Origin: Pelagibacteraceae bacterium
GTDB taxonomy: Bacteria > Pseudomonadota > Alphaproteobacteria > HIMB59 > GCA-002718135
Direction of reading: 5' to 3'
Assembly: GCA_002717485.1 (NCBI GenBank)
Contig: PBDW01000008.1
Location: 1-64,000 of the forward strand
Length of the DNA: 64,000 nucleotides
Part shown: positions 1 to 9,897 of the stretch, piece after piece
Layout of the letters: each line of letters opens with the position of its first letter
Numbering within the stretch: position 1 is the first letter of the stretch
The notes under the pieces: generated by a model
Told to the model about the DNA's origin: nothing
What the model saw: only the letters and a program-made list of their open reading frames with translations
Databases searched by the model: none
Program-made: the position numbers and the translations under genes

Positions 1-218
1 TTTTTTCTGCAAGAAGTTTTGCTGTAACAATTCCTGTTGAATCACGAACCCAATTAATTTCTATATCAGGATGATCTTCATTAAATGTATCAGCATATCT
101 CTTTAAATCTTCAGCCTCAATCGCTGTGTAGACAGTAAGAGATGTTTTAGCGTCTGCAAAGCCAAAAGTGATTGTGGTCAAAAGCAGAACACCAATGTAA
201 GAAATGAAATTTTTCATA
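1..218 (-). CDS. Partial (3' end outside window): periplasmic binding protein of a 2-aminoethylphosphonate/Fe3+-type ABC transporter
   Basis: Reverse-strand translation [72 protein letters not shown]: signal peptide plus the '[15 protein letters not shown]...F' start typical of AEP/Fe3+ ABC binding proteins; adjacent to phosphonate genes. Confidence 0.7.
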
Positions 219-320
219 TTTCCTCCAATTATTAATTAATTATTAAAATTTATTAAAGTATGATGTTATAAGTATGAAATTAAATTTACAACGAAAATTA
301 ACAATTATAGCATAATTTAT

Positions 321-1163
321 ATGGAAGAAAATTTATTGCTTTTATTAGTTTTTTTAGCAGCTATTTTTCATGCTACCTGGAACACTATTATAAAACAGTC
401 CAAAGACCCTCTTAAAAATATGGCTCTTATGCAGCTAATTATGGGATTGGCGTTTTTGCCACTTTTATTTTTTATCCCCATACCAAATAAAGAGGCCTGG
501 GTATTTCTAATAATTTCTATTATTTTTCATACATTATATTTTACCTTGTTGGGACTGGCATATAGGAGCGGTGATTTATCGGTCATATATCCCATTGCAA
601 GAGGATTAGCTCCACTAATTATTTTTATTCTTATGATAACTTTTTCAAATCAATATGTTTCTTACTATGGCGGACTCGGAATTATTTTAGTTACAGGAGG
701 AATAGTTTTGAATTCATTAAATCAATTCAGGGATAGTTTGAAACGAAAAGGATTAGCAATAGCATTGCTGGTTTCTATTAGTGTAGTTGGATATTCTATT
801 GCAGACGGAATGGGATCGCGCTCAAGCCATAATTCACTTCACTATATTGTATGGTTATTTGCATTGGATGGATGGTTTTTTTTGTTATTTATGCACATAA
901 AATATGGTTGGTTTTGGGGCCAGTTTACATCATCAGATATAGTAAGCGTTAGTTTTGGATCACTAATCGCAGTATTTGGTTATGGCATTGTAATTTATGC
1001 AATGGGGTTTATGCCATTCGCTTTTGTTTCAGCAATAAGAGAAACAAGTGTGATTATTGCAGCTTTAATTGGAGTTTTATATTTGAAAGAAGATGGAAAG
1101 TTCCTAAAAATTTTTTCTACCATAATAGTTTTTTCTGGTATATATCTTATTTATAACAACTAA
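321..1163 (+). CDS. EamA/DMT-family permease, phosphonate-locus associated
   Basis: Multi-TM protein with EamA-like repeats; 'YPIARG' and 'SAIRETSVIIAALIG' motifs shared with the ORF at 5614-6459. Confidence 0.8.
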   Translation: MEENLLLLLVFLAAIFHATWNTIIKQSKDPLKNMALMQLIMGLAFLPLLFFIPIPNKEAWVFLIISIIFHTLYFTLLGLAYRSGDLSVIYPIARGLAPLIIFILMITFSNQYVSYYGGLGIILVTGGIVLNSLNQFRDSLKRKGLAIALLVSISVVGYSIADGMGSRSSHNSLHYIVWLFALDGWFFLLFMHIKYGWFWGQFTSSDIVSVSFGSLIAVFGYGIVIYAMGFMPFAFVSAIRETSVIIAALIGVLYLKEDGKFLKIFSTIIVFSGIYLIYNN

Positions 1164-1220
1164 TGCTTGCTAGACGGTAATAAATTTAATCAATCTATTA
1201 ATTATTTGATAAATATTGCT

Positions 1221-1772
1221 ATGAACAAAACAATTATATCTGAAATTTTCAGTCTGTTCGAAAACAAAGGAAGTATTCTTAAGTACGGAAATGAAAATGT
1301 TACACAATTGGAACATGCCTTGCAATGCGCTGAATTAGTAGAAAAAAATAATTTTTCAAAAGAAATTATAACAGCGGCATTGCTCCATGATATTGGGCAT
1401 TTATTGTATGATAAAAATGACCCCATTTATGAAGGAAAAGATGGTTATCACGAGAATTTAGGTGCGGATTATTTGTCTAACTATTTTGGCGAAGAGGTAA
1501 CACGCCCTATAAGAGCGCACGTTGAGTCTAAAAGATACCTGTCGGCTGTAGAAAAAGGATATTATGATCTCCTTTCTGAAGCTTCCAAGGCCTCACTTGT
1601 TGTCCAAGGAGGTTCTTTTACAAAAGAAGAGGCGGAAGAGTTTATTAATAAACCGTTTATGAAAGATGCGGTAGAGCTTAGAAGATTCGATGATCAGGCA
1701 AAAATATTAAATAAAAAAACTCCAAATATATATCACTTTAAGCATTACGTTGAGGAATCGCTAAAAATTTAA
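1221..1772 (+). CDS. PhnZ-like HD-domain (mixed-valent diiron) phosphonate oxygenase
   Basis: Motifs YGNE (Y-x-x-E lid), LEHALQ, LLHDIGH, YHENLGADYL, HVESKRYL, RRFDDQAK match the PhnZ/TmpB-type phosphonate HD family; first ATG with a good fit is at 1221 (the ORF track starts at 1167). Confidence 0.75.
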   Translation: MNKTIISEIFSLFENKGSILKYGNENVTQLEHALQCAELVEKNNFSKEIITAALLHDIGHLLYDKNDPIYEGKDGYHENLGADYLSNYFGEEVTRPIRAHVESKRYLSAVEKGYYDLLSEASKASLVVQGGSFTKEEAEEFINKPFMKDAVELRRFDDQAKILNKKTPNIYHFKHYVEESLKI

Positions 1773-2908
1773 TTTAGTAAAGGTGTTTTGTGGGAAGAGC
1801 ATGCTATATCTATGTCAAATTTCTTCCCCAGCTTGTTAACTACATCTTCGGCCATCAATCTATGAGTTGTCAGTGCGCCTCCGCAAATAGTTAAAAAATT
1901 ATTTAATCCGGTTTCTTTATGATCAATAACTAAATGACTTCTTGGTAAAGGTAGGTTCTTGTTAAATTTTTTTGGCTTAACTAAAGGTCTAACACCAGAC
2001 CAAGTTCTAAATGGTTTATAATTTTTTATATTAGGGAATAGCTCTTGCGCTCCCAATAAAAGATCATTAATTTCATCTGGACGGGTGCTTGGAGTTTCTG
2101 GATCATTAACTATTTCTGATGTTGTACCCCAAAGACTTTCTTTGCCTGAAGGGCACATAATATCATTATTATTGGGAATTCTACATCTGTTAATTGCCTG
2201 GTTAACCAATTGACCTTTAAAAAATATGCCGCAACCTCTTGTCAGTTGTAGTTCAACATTTTGATCAATTAGTTTTGCTACTTCTTTTGACCAAGGACCA
2301 GCCGCATTGATAATCCCATCACATTCGATATTTGTTTTAATTCCATTATGAGAAACTTGGATTGACCTTGCTAAATTATTACTTAGTTTTATTGAAACTA
2401 CTTTGTGATTAGTAAGTATTTTTCCTCCGTAAGCTTTTATTTCTTTAGCCAGTAAATTAAATAACTTTGGCGGATAGACAAGGGCATCGGGAACGTGAAA
2501 TGCTTTTAAAATATTTTTGTTTAACTCTTTTTCTCTATTTAATACATCTTTTACCCGAATCTCTTTAACGGGTATTTTAGCTATTTCACAACATTTTATA
2601 AACTTTTCAAGATAGTCTTCAGGATCATTAGCTAGTCTAATAAACAAACCTCCGATTAATTTGACAGCCTGCGGAAAAATTTTACTTATTATATTTCTTT
2701 CTCTATAGCATTCTGCTGCAAATGTTGTTTCAGTAACAGCATAACGAGCGCCACTTTGTAGCATTCCGTGCGATCGAGAACTAGTTCCAGAGCCTAAATT
2801 TCCTGTTTCAATTAATATTGTTTCATAACCCCTTAAAACTAAATCTCTAGCAACCCCACAGCCAGTCGCTCCCCCACCAATTACAATAATCCGTGGAGTT
2901 TTTACCAA
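1769..2908 (-). CDS. FAD-dependent oxidoreductase (DAO / glycerol-3-phosphate dehydrogenase GlpA-like)
   Basis: N-terminal [24 protein letters not shown] Rossmann motif, '[17 protein letters not shown]' and '[10 protein letters not shown]' motifs; start overlaps the phnY stop. Confidence 0.8.
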   Translation of the reverse strand: MVKTPRIIVIGGGATGCGVARDLVLRGYETILIETGNLGSGTSSRSHGMLQSGARYAVTETTFAAECYRERNIISKIFPQAVKLIGGLFIRLANDPEDYLEKFIKCCEIAKIPVKEIRVKDVLNREKELNKNILKAFHVPDALVYPPKLFNLLAKEIKAYGGKILTNHKVVSIKLSNNLARSIQVSHNGIKTNIECDGIINAAGPWSKEVAKLIDQNVELQLTRGCGIFFKGQLVNQAINRCRIPNNNDIMCPSGKESLWGTTSEIVNDPETPSTRPDEINDLLLGAQELFPNIKNYKPFRTWSGVRPLVKPKKFNKNLPLPRSHLVIDHKETGLNNFLTICGGALTTHRLMAEDVVNKLGKKFDIDIACSSHKTPLLN

Positions 2909-4341
2909 GGTAAGGAGAATGTTTTAATGTTTGTGTAACTCTTCATTGCTTCAATTACACCTTCTTTATAACCTAGGCCTGAATCTTTTATTCCTCCAAA
3001 TGGTGACATTTCAGTTCTATACCCCGGTACTTCCCAAATATTTACAGTGCCTACATTTAAATTTTTAATGTATAGTTTTGCCCTATTAAAATTATTTGTG
3101 CATACCCCAGAAGATAAACCAAATACTGTTGAATTAGAAATATTTATAACTTTGTCATCCTCATCGGGGACTCTTATTATAGGAATTACTGGGCCAAAAG
3201 TTTCTTGAAACACTAATTCACTTTTATAATCTACCTTATCAACAACAATTGGGGGAAGTAATGCTCCTTTTCTTCCTGGATGGTATAAAATTTCTGCTCC
3301 ATCTTCCTGAGCTTTTGTTACACGATTATCAAATAACTCTGCAGCTTCCTTGTTTATCACTGTGCCTAAATCAGTTTTAATATTCATTGGGTCACCAAAA
3401 ACAATTTTTTTTGCTCTTGCAACTACAAGATCAACAAATTCATCAGCTATTTTATTTTGACATAAAATTCTTTTAACAGCTGTACAGCGTTGGCCTGAGT
3501 TTTTTGTGGCACCGGTTACGGCAAGTTCAACAGCCTTTTGCAAGTCATCACTTTCTAAATCATTACATACTATTAGAGGATCGTTGCCGCCCAGTTCAAG
3601 AACGGTTCTCTTATATCCTGCCTGTTCAGCGATATATTTTCCAACTGGAATGCCGCCTGTAAATGTTATTAGATCTATATTTGCATTTTTAATCATTTCT
3701 AAACCAATATCTTTTGGCCATCCTGTAACAACAGAAAACATTTCTGGAGGCAGCCCTGATTCATAAAGAATGTCTGCAAGAATCATTATTGTCATTGGTG
3801 TTAGCTCTGTTTGTTTGCATACAACCTTATTGTTAGTAGCTATAGCAGGCGCAATTTTATGTGAAACCATATTTAAAGGATGATTAAATGGCGTGATTGC
3901 TGAAATAGCATTAAGCGGTTCTCTGGTCGTGAAAATTTTCCTATCTTTACCGTGAGGTGTTAAGTCACAAGAAAAAATTTCACTATCATCCAAAATGCAG
4001 AGCTGGGATGTTAATGAAAATACATCAAATGATCGTCCTACCTCATATAATGAATCTTTTTTGGAAATGCCGAGTTCTAATGTAATAACATCTGAAATCT
4101 CTTCCTTTCTTTTAATAAGTGTTTCAGCAGTTTTTTGTAAAATTTTTTGTCTCTCATATCTACTCAATTTAGATTTAAAGTTTGAAGCGATATCAAAGGC
4201 TTTTTTTGCATGTTCTGATGTTCCAGCAGGAACAGTCCCAATTATTTCTTCTGTAAATGGATATTGAACATTAATTTTTTCATCGGTATTTATTTTCTTA
4301 CCCCCTATACGCATTGACTCATCTCTGATAAATTTTGTCAT
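2902..4341 (-). CDS. phnY: Aldehyde dehydrogenase, probable phosphonoacetaldehyde dehydrogenase
   Basis: ALDH motifs ([41 protein letters not shown]); directly downstream of a phosphonoacetate hydrolase. Confidence 0.8.
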   Translation of the reverse strand: MTKFIRDESMRIGGKKINTDEKINVQYPFTEEIIGTVPAGTSEHAKKAFDIASNFKSKLSRYERQKILQKTAETLIKRKEEISDVITLELGISKKDSLYEVGRSFDVFSLTSQLCILDDSEIFSCDLTPHGKDRKIFTTREPLNAISAITPFNHPLNMVSHKIAPAIATNNKVVCKQTELTPMTIMILADILYESGLPPEMFSVVTGWPKDIGLEMIKNANIDLITFTGGIPVGKYIAEQAGYKRTVLELGGNDPLIVCNDLESDDLQKAVELAVTGATKNSGQRCTAVKRILCQNKIADEFVDLVVARAKKIVFGDPMNIKTDLGTVINKEAAELFDNRVTKAQEDGAEILYHPGRKGALLPPIVVDKVDYKSELVFQETFGPVIPIIRVPDEDDKVINISNSTVFGLSSGVCTNNFNRAKLYIKNLNVGTVNIWEVPGYRTEMSPFGGIKDSGLGYKEGVIEAMKSYTNIKTFSLPW

Positions 4342-5588
4342 AATATTTCTCCAGCATTATTAATAGCATAATAAAATGCCTCGTAATTATAAATTTGTTC
4401 GCCAATTCTTGGTCGCAGTTCTTTAAAATTTGTGATGAAGGGGACCTCCCTCTCGAATAAACCTCCGTGTGACCGTAAGGGCTCATTTAGTCCGCTCAAA
4501 TCATGTTTTTCTAGGGAAGAGCCTATCGTCATATTTTCATCTGACATACAAACAATATCTCCTGTTCTATCTGGTGGTAAATAAAATTTTTTACATGCAT
4601 CATTTTTATTAAATACCACATCAATTCCTTGAATATTTTTTATTGTATCAATTATCAATTGAATTTTTGAAACTTCACTTATGTATATGTTTGCATATGA
4701 ACCCAAAGCCCCGTGATGAACAACATAAGGATCTGTAATGGGAAGAATTACACGAGCTGAATTGTCTCCAAATTTTTGATCTAATATATCTTGAAGATAA
4801 ATTGCATTTGGAGAGCCATCATCTTTAGATTTTGATTTCATACCATGGTCAGCAGTAACAACTATAGAACTTTTATTAACACTAAGAAGGCCGAGGTAGT
4901 AATCAAACATTTCATAGAATTTATTTGCCTGCGGATGTCCGGGCTCATATTTATGTTGAATAAAATCAGTAGTTGATAAATACATAATATCAGGTTCAAA
5001 ATCTTTTAACAACTTAACTCCAGCTGCCATTACAAATTCTGATAATTCTTGGGAATAAACATCTGGGACACCTCTTTGCAGCCATTTATTTACATTAGAA
5101 ATTCCATTATTGCTTATTGAAGATTCATTTGATTTTTCAGCTGAAAAACAGATTGCTCTTTTGTCTTCATAATTTAAACCGTTGCCTAATAAAGTTCTAA
5201 GTTTATCTTTGGCTGTCACGCAGGCAATTTTTAATCCTTCTTTATATAATTTTTCAAAAATTGTTGGAGCCCTTAAGTATTGTGGATCATTCATCATAAC
5301 TTCCTTTTTTGAGTCTGGATCAAAAAAGAAATTTCCACAAATTCCATGAATTGAACTTGGCTGTCCAGTAACAATAGAAATATTGTTTGGGTTGGTAAAG
5401 CTTGGAATAGCGCTATGAGCTAATTGAAACGATCCACTCATAATAAATTTTTTAAGATTAGGCATTAGATTTTTTTCTAATGCTATATCAAAATATTCTT
5501 TTTGAGAGCCGTCAAGACAAATTACTATTACGTTTTTTTTTAACTTGGTTGGATAATTTTTGTTATTAATGTTAATATTACCTATCAC
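4338..5588 (-). CDS. phnA: Phosphonoacetate hydrolase (alkaline phosphatase superfamily)
   Basis: [70 protein letters not shown] metal-site motifs; neighbouring phnY. Confidence 0.85.
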   Translation of the reverse strand: MIGNININNKNYPTKLKKNVIVICLDGSQKEYFDIALEKNLMPNLKKFIMSGSFQLAHSAIPSFTNPNNISIVTGQPSSIHGICGNFFFDPDSKKEVMMNDPQYLRAPTIFEKLYKEGLKIACVTAKDKLRTLLGNGLNYEDKRAICFSAEKSNESSISNNGISNVNKWLQRGVPDVYSQELSEFVMAAGVKLLKDFEPDIMYLSTTDFIQHKYEPGHPQANKFYEMFDYYLGLLSVNKSSIVVTADHGMKSKSKDDGSPNAIYLQDILDQKFGDNSARVILPITDPYVVHHGALGSYANIYISEVSKIQLIIDTIKNIQGIDVVFNKNDACKKFYLPPDRTGDIVCMSDENMTIGSSLEKHDLSGLNEPLRSHGGLFEREVPFITNFKELRPRIGEQIYNYEAFYYAINNAGEIL

Positions 5589-5613
5589 AATATTATATAT
5601 TTAGTGTAATTTA

Positions 5614-6459
5614 ATGTATTCAACAACTTCTATTTTTATAATTGTTTTATTTGCAGCTCTGTGTCATGCAAGTTGGAGCTTGGCAATTAAATCTCACAGA
5701 GAATCACTAACAATTATGGGTATGACATCCATAACTGAAATAATAGTATTTTTACCGTTAGTTTTTTTTGTACCCCTTCCTAGCGCGCAAATTTGGTTCT
5801 TTATATTGATTAGTGTGGCTCTTCATGGGCTCTACAGGCTCGTGGTGGTGTATTCATATCAATTTGGGGATTTATCATTTGTCTACCCTATAGCAAGGGG
5901 AGGGTCAGCACTTTTAATTACTTTAATAACTTTTTTATTATTAATTGACGAGATTTCAATAATGGGCTTGCTTGGTATTTTTACAGTTTGTATAGGGATT
6001 TTTTTAATCTCTAGATCACAAAAAAAATTTATAAATAAAAAAGCATTTATTCTAGCAGTTATTACCTCCATACTTATAGCAACATATAGCCTAATCGACG
6101 GAATAGGTGTGCGCAAAAGTGAAAACGGACTTAGCTATATTTTTTGGATGTTATTATTAAATGGAGTGCCTGTATTAATTTATATTTTATTAAAGAAAAA
6201 AAAAGTTTGGCCAAATATAAGCAAGGACATTTTATTTAACGGTTTTTCTGCTGGTTTATTGGCGATCTTAAGCTACGGTTTGGTAGTATGGTCAATGCAA
6301 CATCTTGAAATAGCCTATGTTTCATCAATAAGGGAAAGCAGTATTGTGATTGCCACTTTTATGGGCGTTTTCCTTTTAGGCGAAAAAGCTGCAGCTAAAA
6401 GGGTCATTTCTTCAATGATTGTTTTGTTAGGGGTAACAATATTATACTTCGAAATTTAA
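5614..6459 (+). CDS. EamA/DMT-family permease, paralogue of 321-1163
   Basis: Multi-TM; shared YPIARG and SSIRESSIVIATFMG motifs. Confidence 0.8.
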   Translation: MYSTTSIFIIVLFAALCHASWSLAIKSHRESLTIMGMTSITEIIVFLPLVFFVPLPSAQIWFFILISVALHGLYRLVVVYSYQFGDLSFVYPIARGGSALLITLITFLLLIDEISIMGLLGIFTVCIGIFLISRSQKKFINKKAFILAVITSILIATYSLIDGIGVRKSENGLSYIFWMLLLNGVPVLIYILLKKKKVWPNISKDILFNGFSAGLLAILSYGLVVWSMQHLEIAYVSSIRESSIVIATFMGVFLLGEKAAAKRVISSMIVLLGVTILYFEI

Positions 6460-6517
6460 TGATCTCAATGTATAAAATACTGGACTTCAAATCTTAATTT
6501 TTCTAATAGGGTCACTT

Positions 6518-6697
6518 ATGGTTGCTAATAGCAAAAATATTGAAGAGGTTGATAAAAAAACTGAAACTATTTGTTGCGACGGAGGGCAAGATAGTTTAGG
6601 TCATCCCGCGGTATATTATACCTTTGGTGATAAAAAAGAAATTATATGTGGTTATTGTAATAAAAAATATATTAAAAAAGAAGTTAATGGAAAGTAA
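6518..6697 (+). CDS. zf-CHCC (NDUFS6/YcaR-like) zinc-finger mini-protein, 59 aa
   Basis: Manual translation MVANSKNIEEVDKKTETICCDGGQDSLGHPAVYYTFGDKKEIICGYCNKKYIKKEVNGK; CDG...GHP.VYY...CGYC pattern; absent from the ORF track because it is under 60 aa. Confidence 0.88.
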   Translation: MVANSKNIEEVDKKTETICCDGGQDSLGHPAVYYTFGDKKEIICGYCNKKYIKKEVNGK

Positions 6698-6699
6698 AA

Positions 6700-7059
6700 A
6701 TGTATAAAACAAGTTGGGGATTAAAAAGAATTTGCCCTATTTGCCGGGCGTCTTATTATGATTTGGGAAGAACAATTCTTGAGTGTCCGAGCTGTGGGAA
6801 AGAAATAGAAGTTTTAAATCTTTCGAGACCAAGAAGAGGCAGAAAGCCAGGAAGTGTTAATGCCTTTAATAACGCCAGTGAAACTGAAGAAGTAAAGCAA
6901 AAGGTAGAAGAGAACATTGACATTGATAATGTTGAATTAGAAACCGATAGTAATGAAAATAATATTGAAGATGATACTGTTTTAATAGAGGAGGAAAGCG
7001 ATATTGATCCAGCAATCGATGTTGGTATTAAACCAACAGAGGATAAAGAAGAAACTTAA
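6700..7059 (+). CDS. FYDLN_acid / TIGR02300 family zinc-ribbon protein with acidic tail
   Basis: WGLKRICPICRASYYDLGRTILECPSCGKE then a Glu/Asp-rich C-terminus. Confidence 0.85.
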   Translation: MYKTSWGLKRICPICRASYYDLGRTILECPSCGKEIEVLNLSRPRRGRKPGSVNAFNNASETEEVKQKVEENIDIDNVELETDSNENNIEDDTVLIEEESDIDPAIDVGIKPTEDKEET

Positions 7060-7110
7060 AAAATTTACATTACTAATTTTATATACTAGCTAATTTTTTT
7101 AAATAAAAAA

Positions 7111-8376
7111 ATGTTTAATTTAATTTTGAGAATATGGCCACTTTTTTTTGGCTATGCAATTATATGTCTCGGACATGGTTTGCAGGGTACGCTTATTGGG
7201 GTACGCGCAGTAATTGAAAATTTTTCTTTTATAGAAACTGGAATTATTATTACTGGTTATTATGTGGGTTATTTATCAGGATCGATATCAATTCCAATAT
7301 TTTTAAAAAAAGTAGGACATATTAGAGTTTTTGCCGCCCTTGCGTCTCTTGCATCAATAGCAATTCTTTTACATACTGTTTTTATATTACCATACTTATG
7401 GTTTTTTATAAGAATCCTAACGGGCATTAGTATTGCAGGAATTTTTGTCATAATGGAAAGTTGGCTGAATGAAAAGGCAGACAACAGAACTAGAGGCGGG
7501 ATCTTGTCAATATATATGATAATAACTTTTACATTTCTTGGACTGGGCAATTTTCTATTAAATTTAAGCGATCCTGCTCAAGTTGATTTATTCATACTTG
7601 TATCAGTGCTGTTATCGTTCTCCCTTATTCCCATTTTATTAACATCATCAAATCAACCAAATTTTAAAAATACAAAAAGACTTACTTTTATAGAATTATA
7701 TAACTTATCACCGCTAGGATTTGTGGGCTCTTTGATGATTGGCTTATCACACAGTGCCCTTTTTGGATTAGGCGCTGTATATGCTAAGTCAAGAGGCCTA
7801 GACAATTTTCAAGTTTCAATATTCTTGGTCATTGTAACTGTATTTGGTTCAATATTTCAATGGCCTATTGGTTATGTTTCGGATAGAATTGATCGTCGTA
7901 TTATCCTAATTATAACCACATTAATAGCTGCAGGGATCTGTATATTGATAATAGGATCATCCTTTATTTCAATAACTCTTTTATTTATACTATTAGCCTT
8001 ATATGCAGGTATGTCACTGCCGACGTATTCATTAACTATTGCGCATACTAACGATTATTTACAGCCTGAACAGATAGTTGCTGCAAGCGCATCTATTGCT
8101 GTATTGGTTGGGTTAGGATCAGTATTTGGGCCAATAATTGCTTCATATTTTATGACCATTTTTGGATCAAATGGTTTTTTTGTATACTTATTTTTCATTC
8201 ATCTCTTTTTAGGATTATTCGGAATCTATCGTATGTCAATTAGAACTAAGCCTAGCGATATAGAATCCCAGTATGTGCCTCTTCCTAGAACAATTACTCC
8301 AACAGGTATGGAATTAAATCCAAAAGCAGAAATTGAGGAAGACTATCTTGGCAAAGAATCCTTTTTTGATAAATAA
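7111..8376 (+). CDS. MFS transporter (YcaD-like)
   Basis: 12-TM pattern, 'GYVSDRIDRRIIL' MFS loop motif. Confidence 0.8.
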   Translation: MFNLILRIWPLFFGYAIICLGHGLQGTLIGVRAVIENFSFIETGIIITGYYVGYLSGSISIPIFLKKVGHIRVFAALASLASIAILLHTVFILPYLWFFIRILTGISIAGIFVIMESWLNEKADNRTRGGILSIYMIITFTFLGLGNFLLNLSDPAQVDLFILVSVLLSFSLIPILLTSSNQPNFKNTKRLTFIELYNLSPLGFVGSLMIGLSHSALFGLGAVYAKSRGLDNFQVSIFLVIVTVFGSIFQWPIGYVSDRIDRRIILIITTLIAAGICILIIGSSFISITLLFILLALYAGMSLPTYSLTIAHTNDYLQPEQIVAASASIAVLVGLGSVFGPIIASYFMTIFGSNGFFVYLFFIHLFLGLFGIYRMSIRTKPSDIESQYVPLPRTITPTGMELNPKAEIEEDYLGKESFFDK

Positions 8377-8954
8377 TAAAATATCCTAAATACTAATAAT
8401 ATAACTATTAATATAATATAAATTAAGGGTTCAGTTTTATCTGCTTTAGTAAGTAAATAATAATGAAGAGCTGCCAATGGGGCAATAAAATATATTAGTC
8501 TATGAATCTTTTTCCAAATTTTATAACCAATCCTTTTGATCAATTTATTGTTTGAAGTTGCCGCAAGAGGAATGCATAAGATAAAAGAGGTAAAACCAAA
8601 TGTTATAAATGGTCTTTTATAAACATCTTTTAAAATATAATTCCAATTAAAAAAATGATCTAAAAATATGTAGCTGATAAAATGCAAACAAATATAATAA
8701 AAAGCAAACAACCCAATCATTCTCCTTAGAATTTCAATACTTCTCAGTGCTTTTATTTTTGCTAACGGTGTTATAAAGAGTGTAAATATTATTAATCTTA
8801 ATGAAAAATTTCCGAATTCTCTTATTATTTTATCTATTGGATTAATGCCCATATCGCCCAAATAAAACTTAGTGGTCCAATATATGCTTGGTGTTAATAA
8901 TAAGAAAAATAATAATGGTTTAATTTTTTTGACTAAATTTAATTTTATATACAT
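8343..8954 (-). CDS. msrQ: Protein-methionine-sulfoxide reductase heme-binding membrane subunit
   Basis: Ferric-reductase-like TM protein (GNFSLRLIIFTLFITPLAK, RRMIGLFAFYYICLH, WKKIHRLIY) directly downstream of msrP. Confidence 0.88.
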   Translation of the reverse strand: MYIKLNLVKKIKPLLFFLLLTPSIYWTTKFYLGDMGINPIDKIIREFGNFSLRLIIFTLFITPLAKIKALRSIEILRRMIGLFAFYYICLHFISYIFLDHFFNWNYILKDVYKRPFITFGFTSFILCIPLAATSNNKLIKRIGYKIWKKIHRLIYFIAPLAALHYYLLTKADKTEPLIYIILIVILLVFRIFYYLSKKDSLPR

Positions 8955-8959
8955 AAAGT

Positions 8960-9850
8960 TTAATAGTATTTTATAAGATCCATATTTTTATACAGATCTG
9001 AAACTTCGTCTTCATAACCATTAAACATAAGTGTTTCTCTTCTTTTGAATTCCCCAATCCTTCTCTCAGTTGCCTGACTCCATCTTGGATGGTCAACATT
9101 AGGATTTACGTTTGAATAAAAACCATATTCTCTGGGATTAACTTTTGACCAAGTTGTAATTGGTTCTTTCGCGACAAACCGAATAGTTACAATTGATTTA
9201 ATTGATTTAAATCCATATTTCCAAGGCACAACCAACCTAATAGGCGCACCATTTTGATTTAATAGATCGTGACCATATAATCCCGTAGATAAAATTGTTA
9301 AAGGATGCATTGCTTCGTCCATTCGCAGTCCTTCTAAATATGGCCAAGGAAGAACGCCCCTAAATTCATTAAAAAGTCTTTTTTGTCCCGGCATCTCGTC
9401 TGGACGATATACTGTTTCAAACTGAATATAATTTGCATCTGCATATGGTTGGACGATATCTATTATTTTTGACAAAGAAAAACCTTGCCACGGTATTACC
9501 ATTGACCATCCCTCAACACACCTCAATCTATATATGCGGTCTTCGATAGTTATATTGCTCAATATATGTTCTAAATCAATTGTTCCAGGTTTGTGAACTA
9601 GTCCTTCAATCTTTATACTCCATGGTCGGGGATTAAATTCACCAGAATTAGTGGCTGGATCCGATTTGCCCATACCAAATTCATAATAATTGTTATAATT
9701 TGTAATTTCATAATAACTATTTAGTTTATCGTTTAAGTCTAATGTACTTTTATTTATCAGATTATCTTTGTTGTGAAATGCTAAAGCGCCAGACGAAAGC
9801 GTCATAGCCATAGACGCTAAACCTCCCTTAATAAAATTACGTCGCTTCAT
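8960..9850 (-). CDS. msrP: Protein-methionine-sulfoxide reductase catalytic subunit (molybdoenzyme)
   Basis: Tat signal MKRRNFIKGG; RLRCVEGWSMVIPWQG molybdopterin region; likely start at 9850 (ORF track 9895). Confidence 0.9.
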   Translation of the reverse strand: MKRRNFIKGGLASMAMTLSSGALAFHNKDNLINKSTLDLNDKLNSYYEITNYNNYYEFGMGKSDPATNSGEFNPRPWSIKIEGLVHKPGTIDLEHILSNITIEDRIYRLRCVEGWSMVIPWQGFSLSKIIDIVQPYADANYIQFETVYRPDEMPGQKRLFNEFRGVLPWPYLEGLRMDEAMHPLTILSTGLYGHDLLNQNGAPIRLVVPWKYGFKSIKSIVTIRFVAKEPITTWSKVNPREYGFYSNVNPNVDHPRWSQATERRIGEFKRRETLMFNGYEDEVSDLYKNMDLIKYY

Positions 9851-9897
9851 ATAGTCTTTTCTATTAGTGATTTCAGAAGGTAAAATTTTTATCATAA

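Noticed and set aside
3506-4267. Plus-strand ORFs 3506-3766 and 3995-4267
   Set aside because: Antisense shadow frames within the phnY aldehyde dehydrogenase; Ser/Pro-rich, low-complexity translations with no family signature
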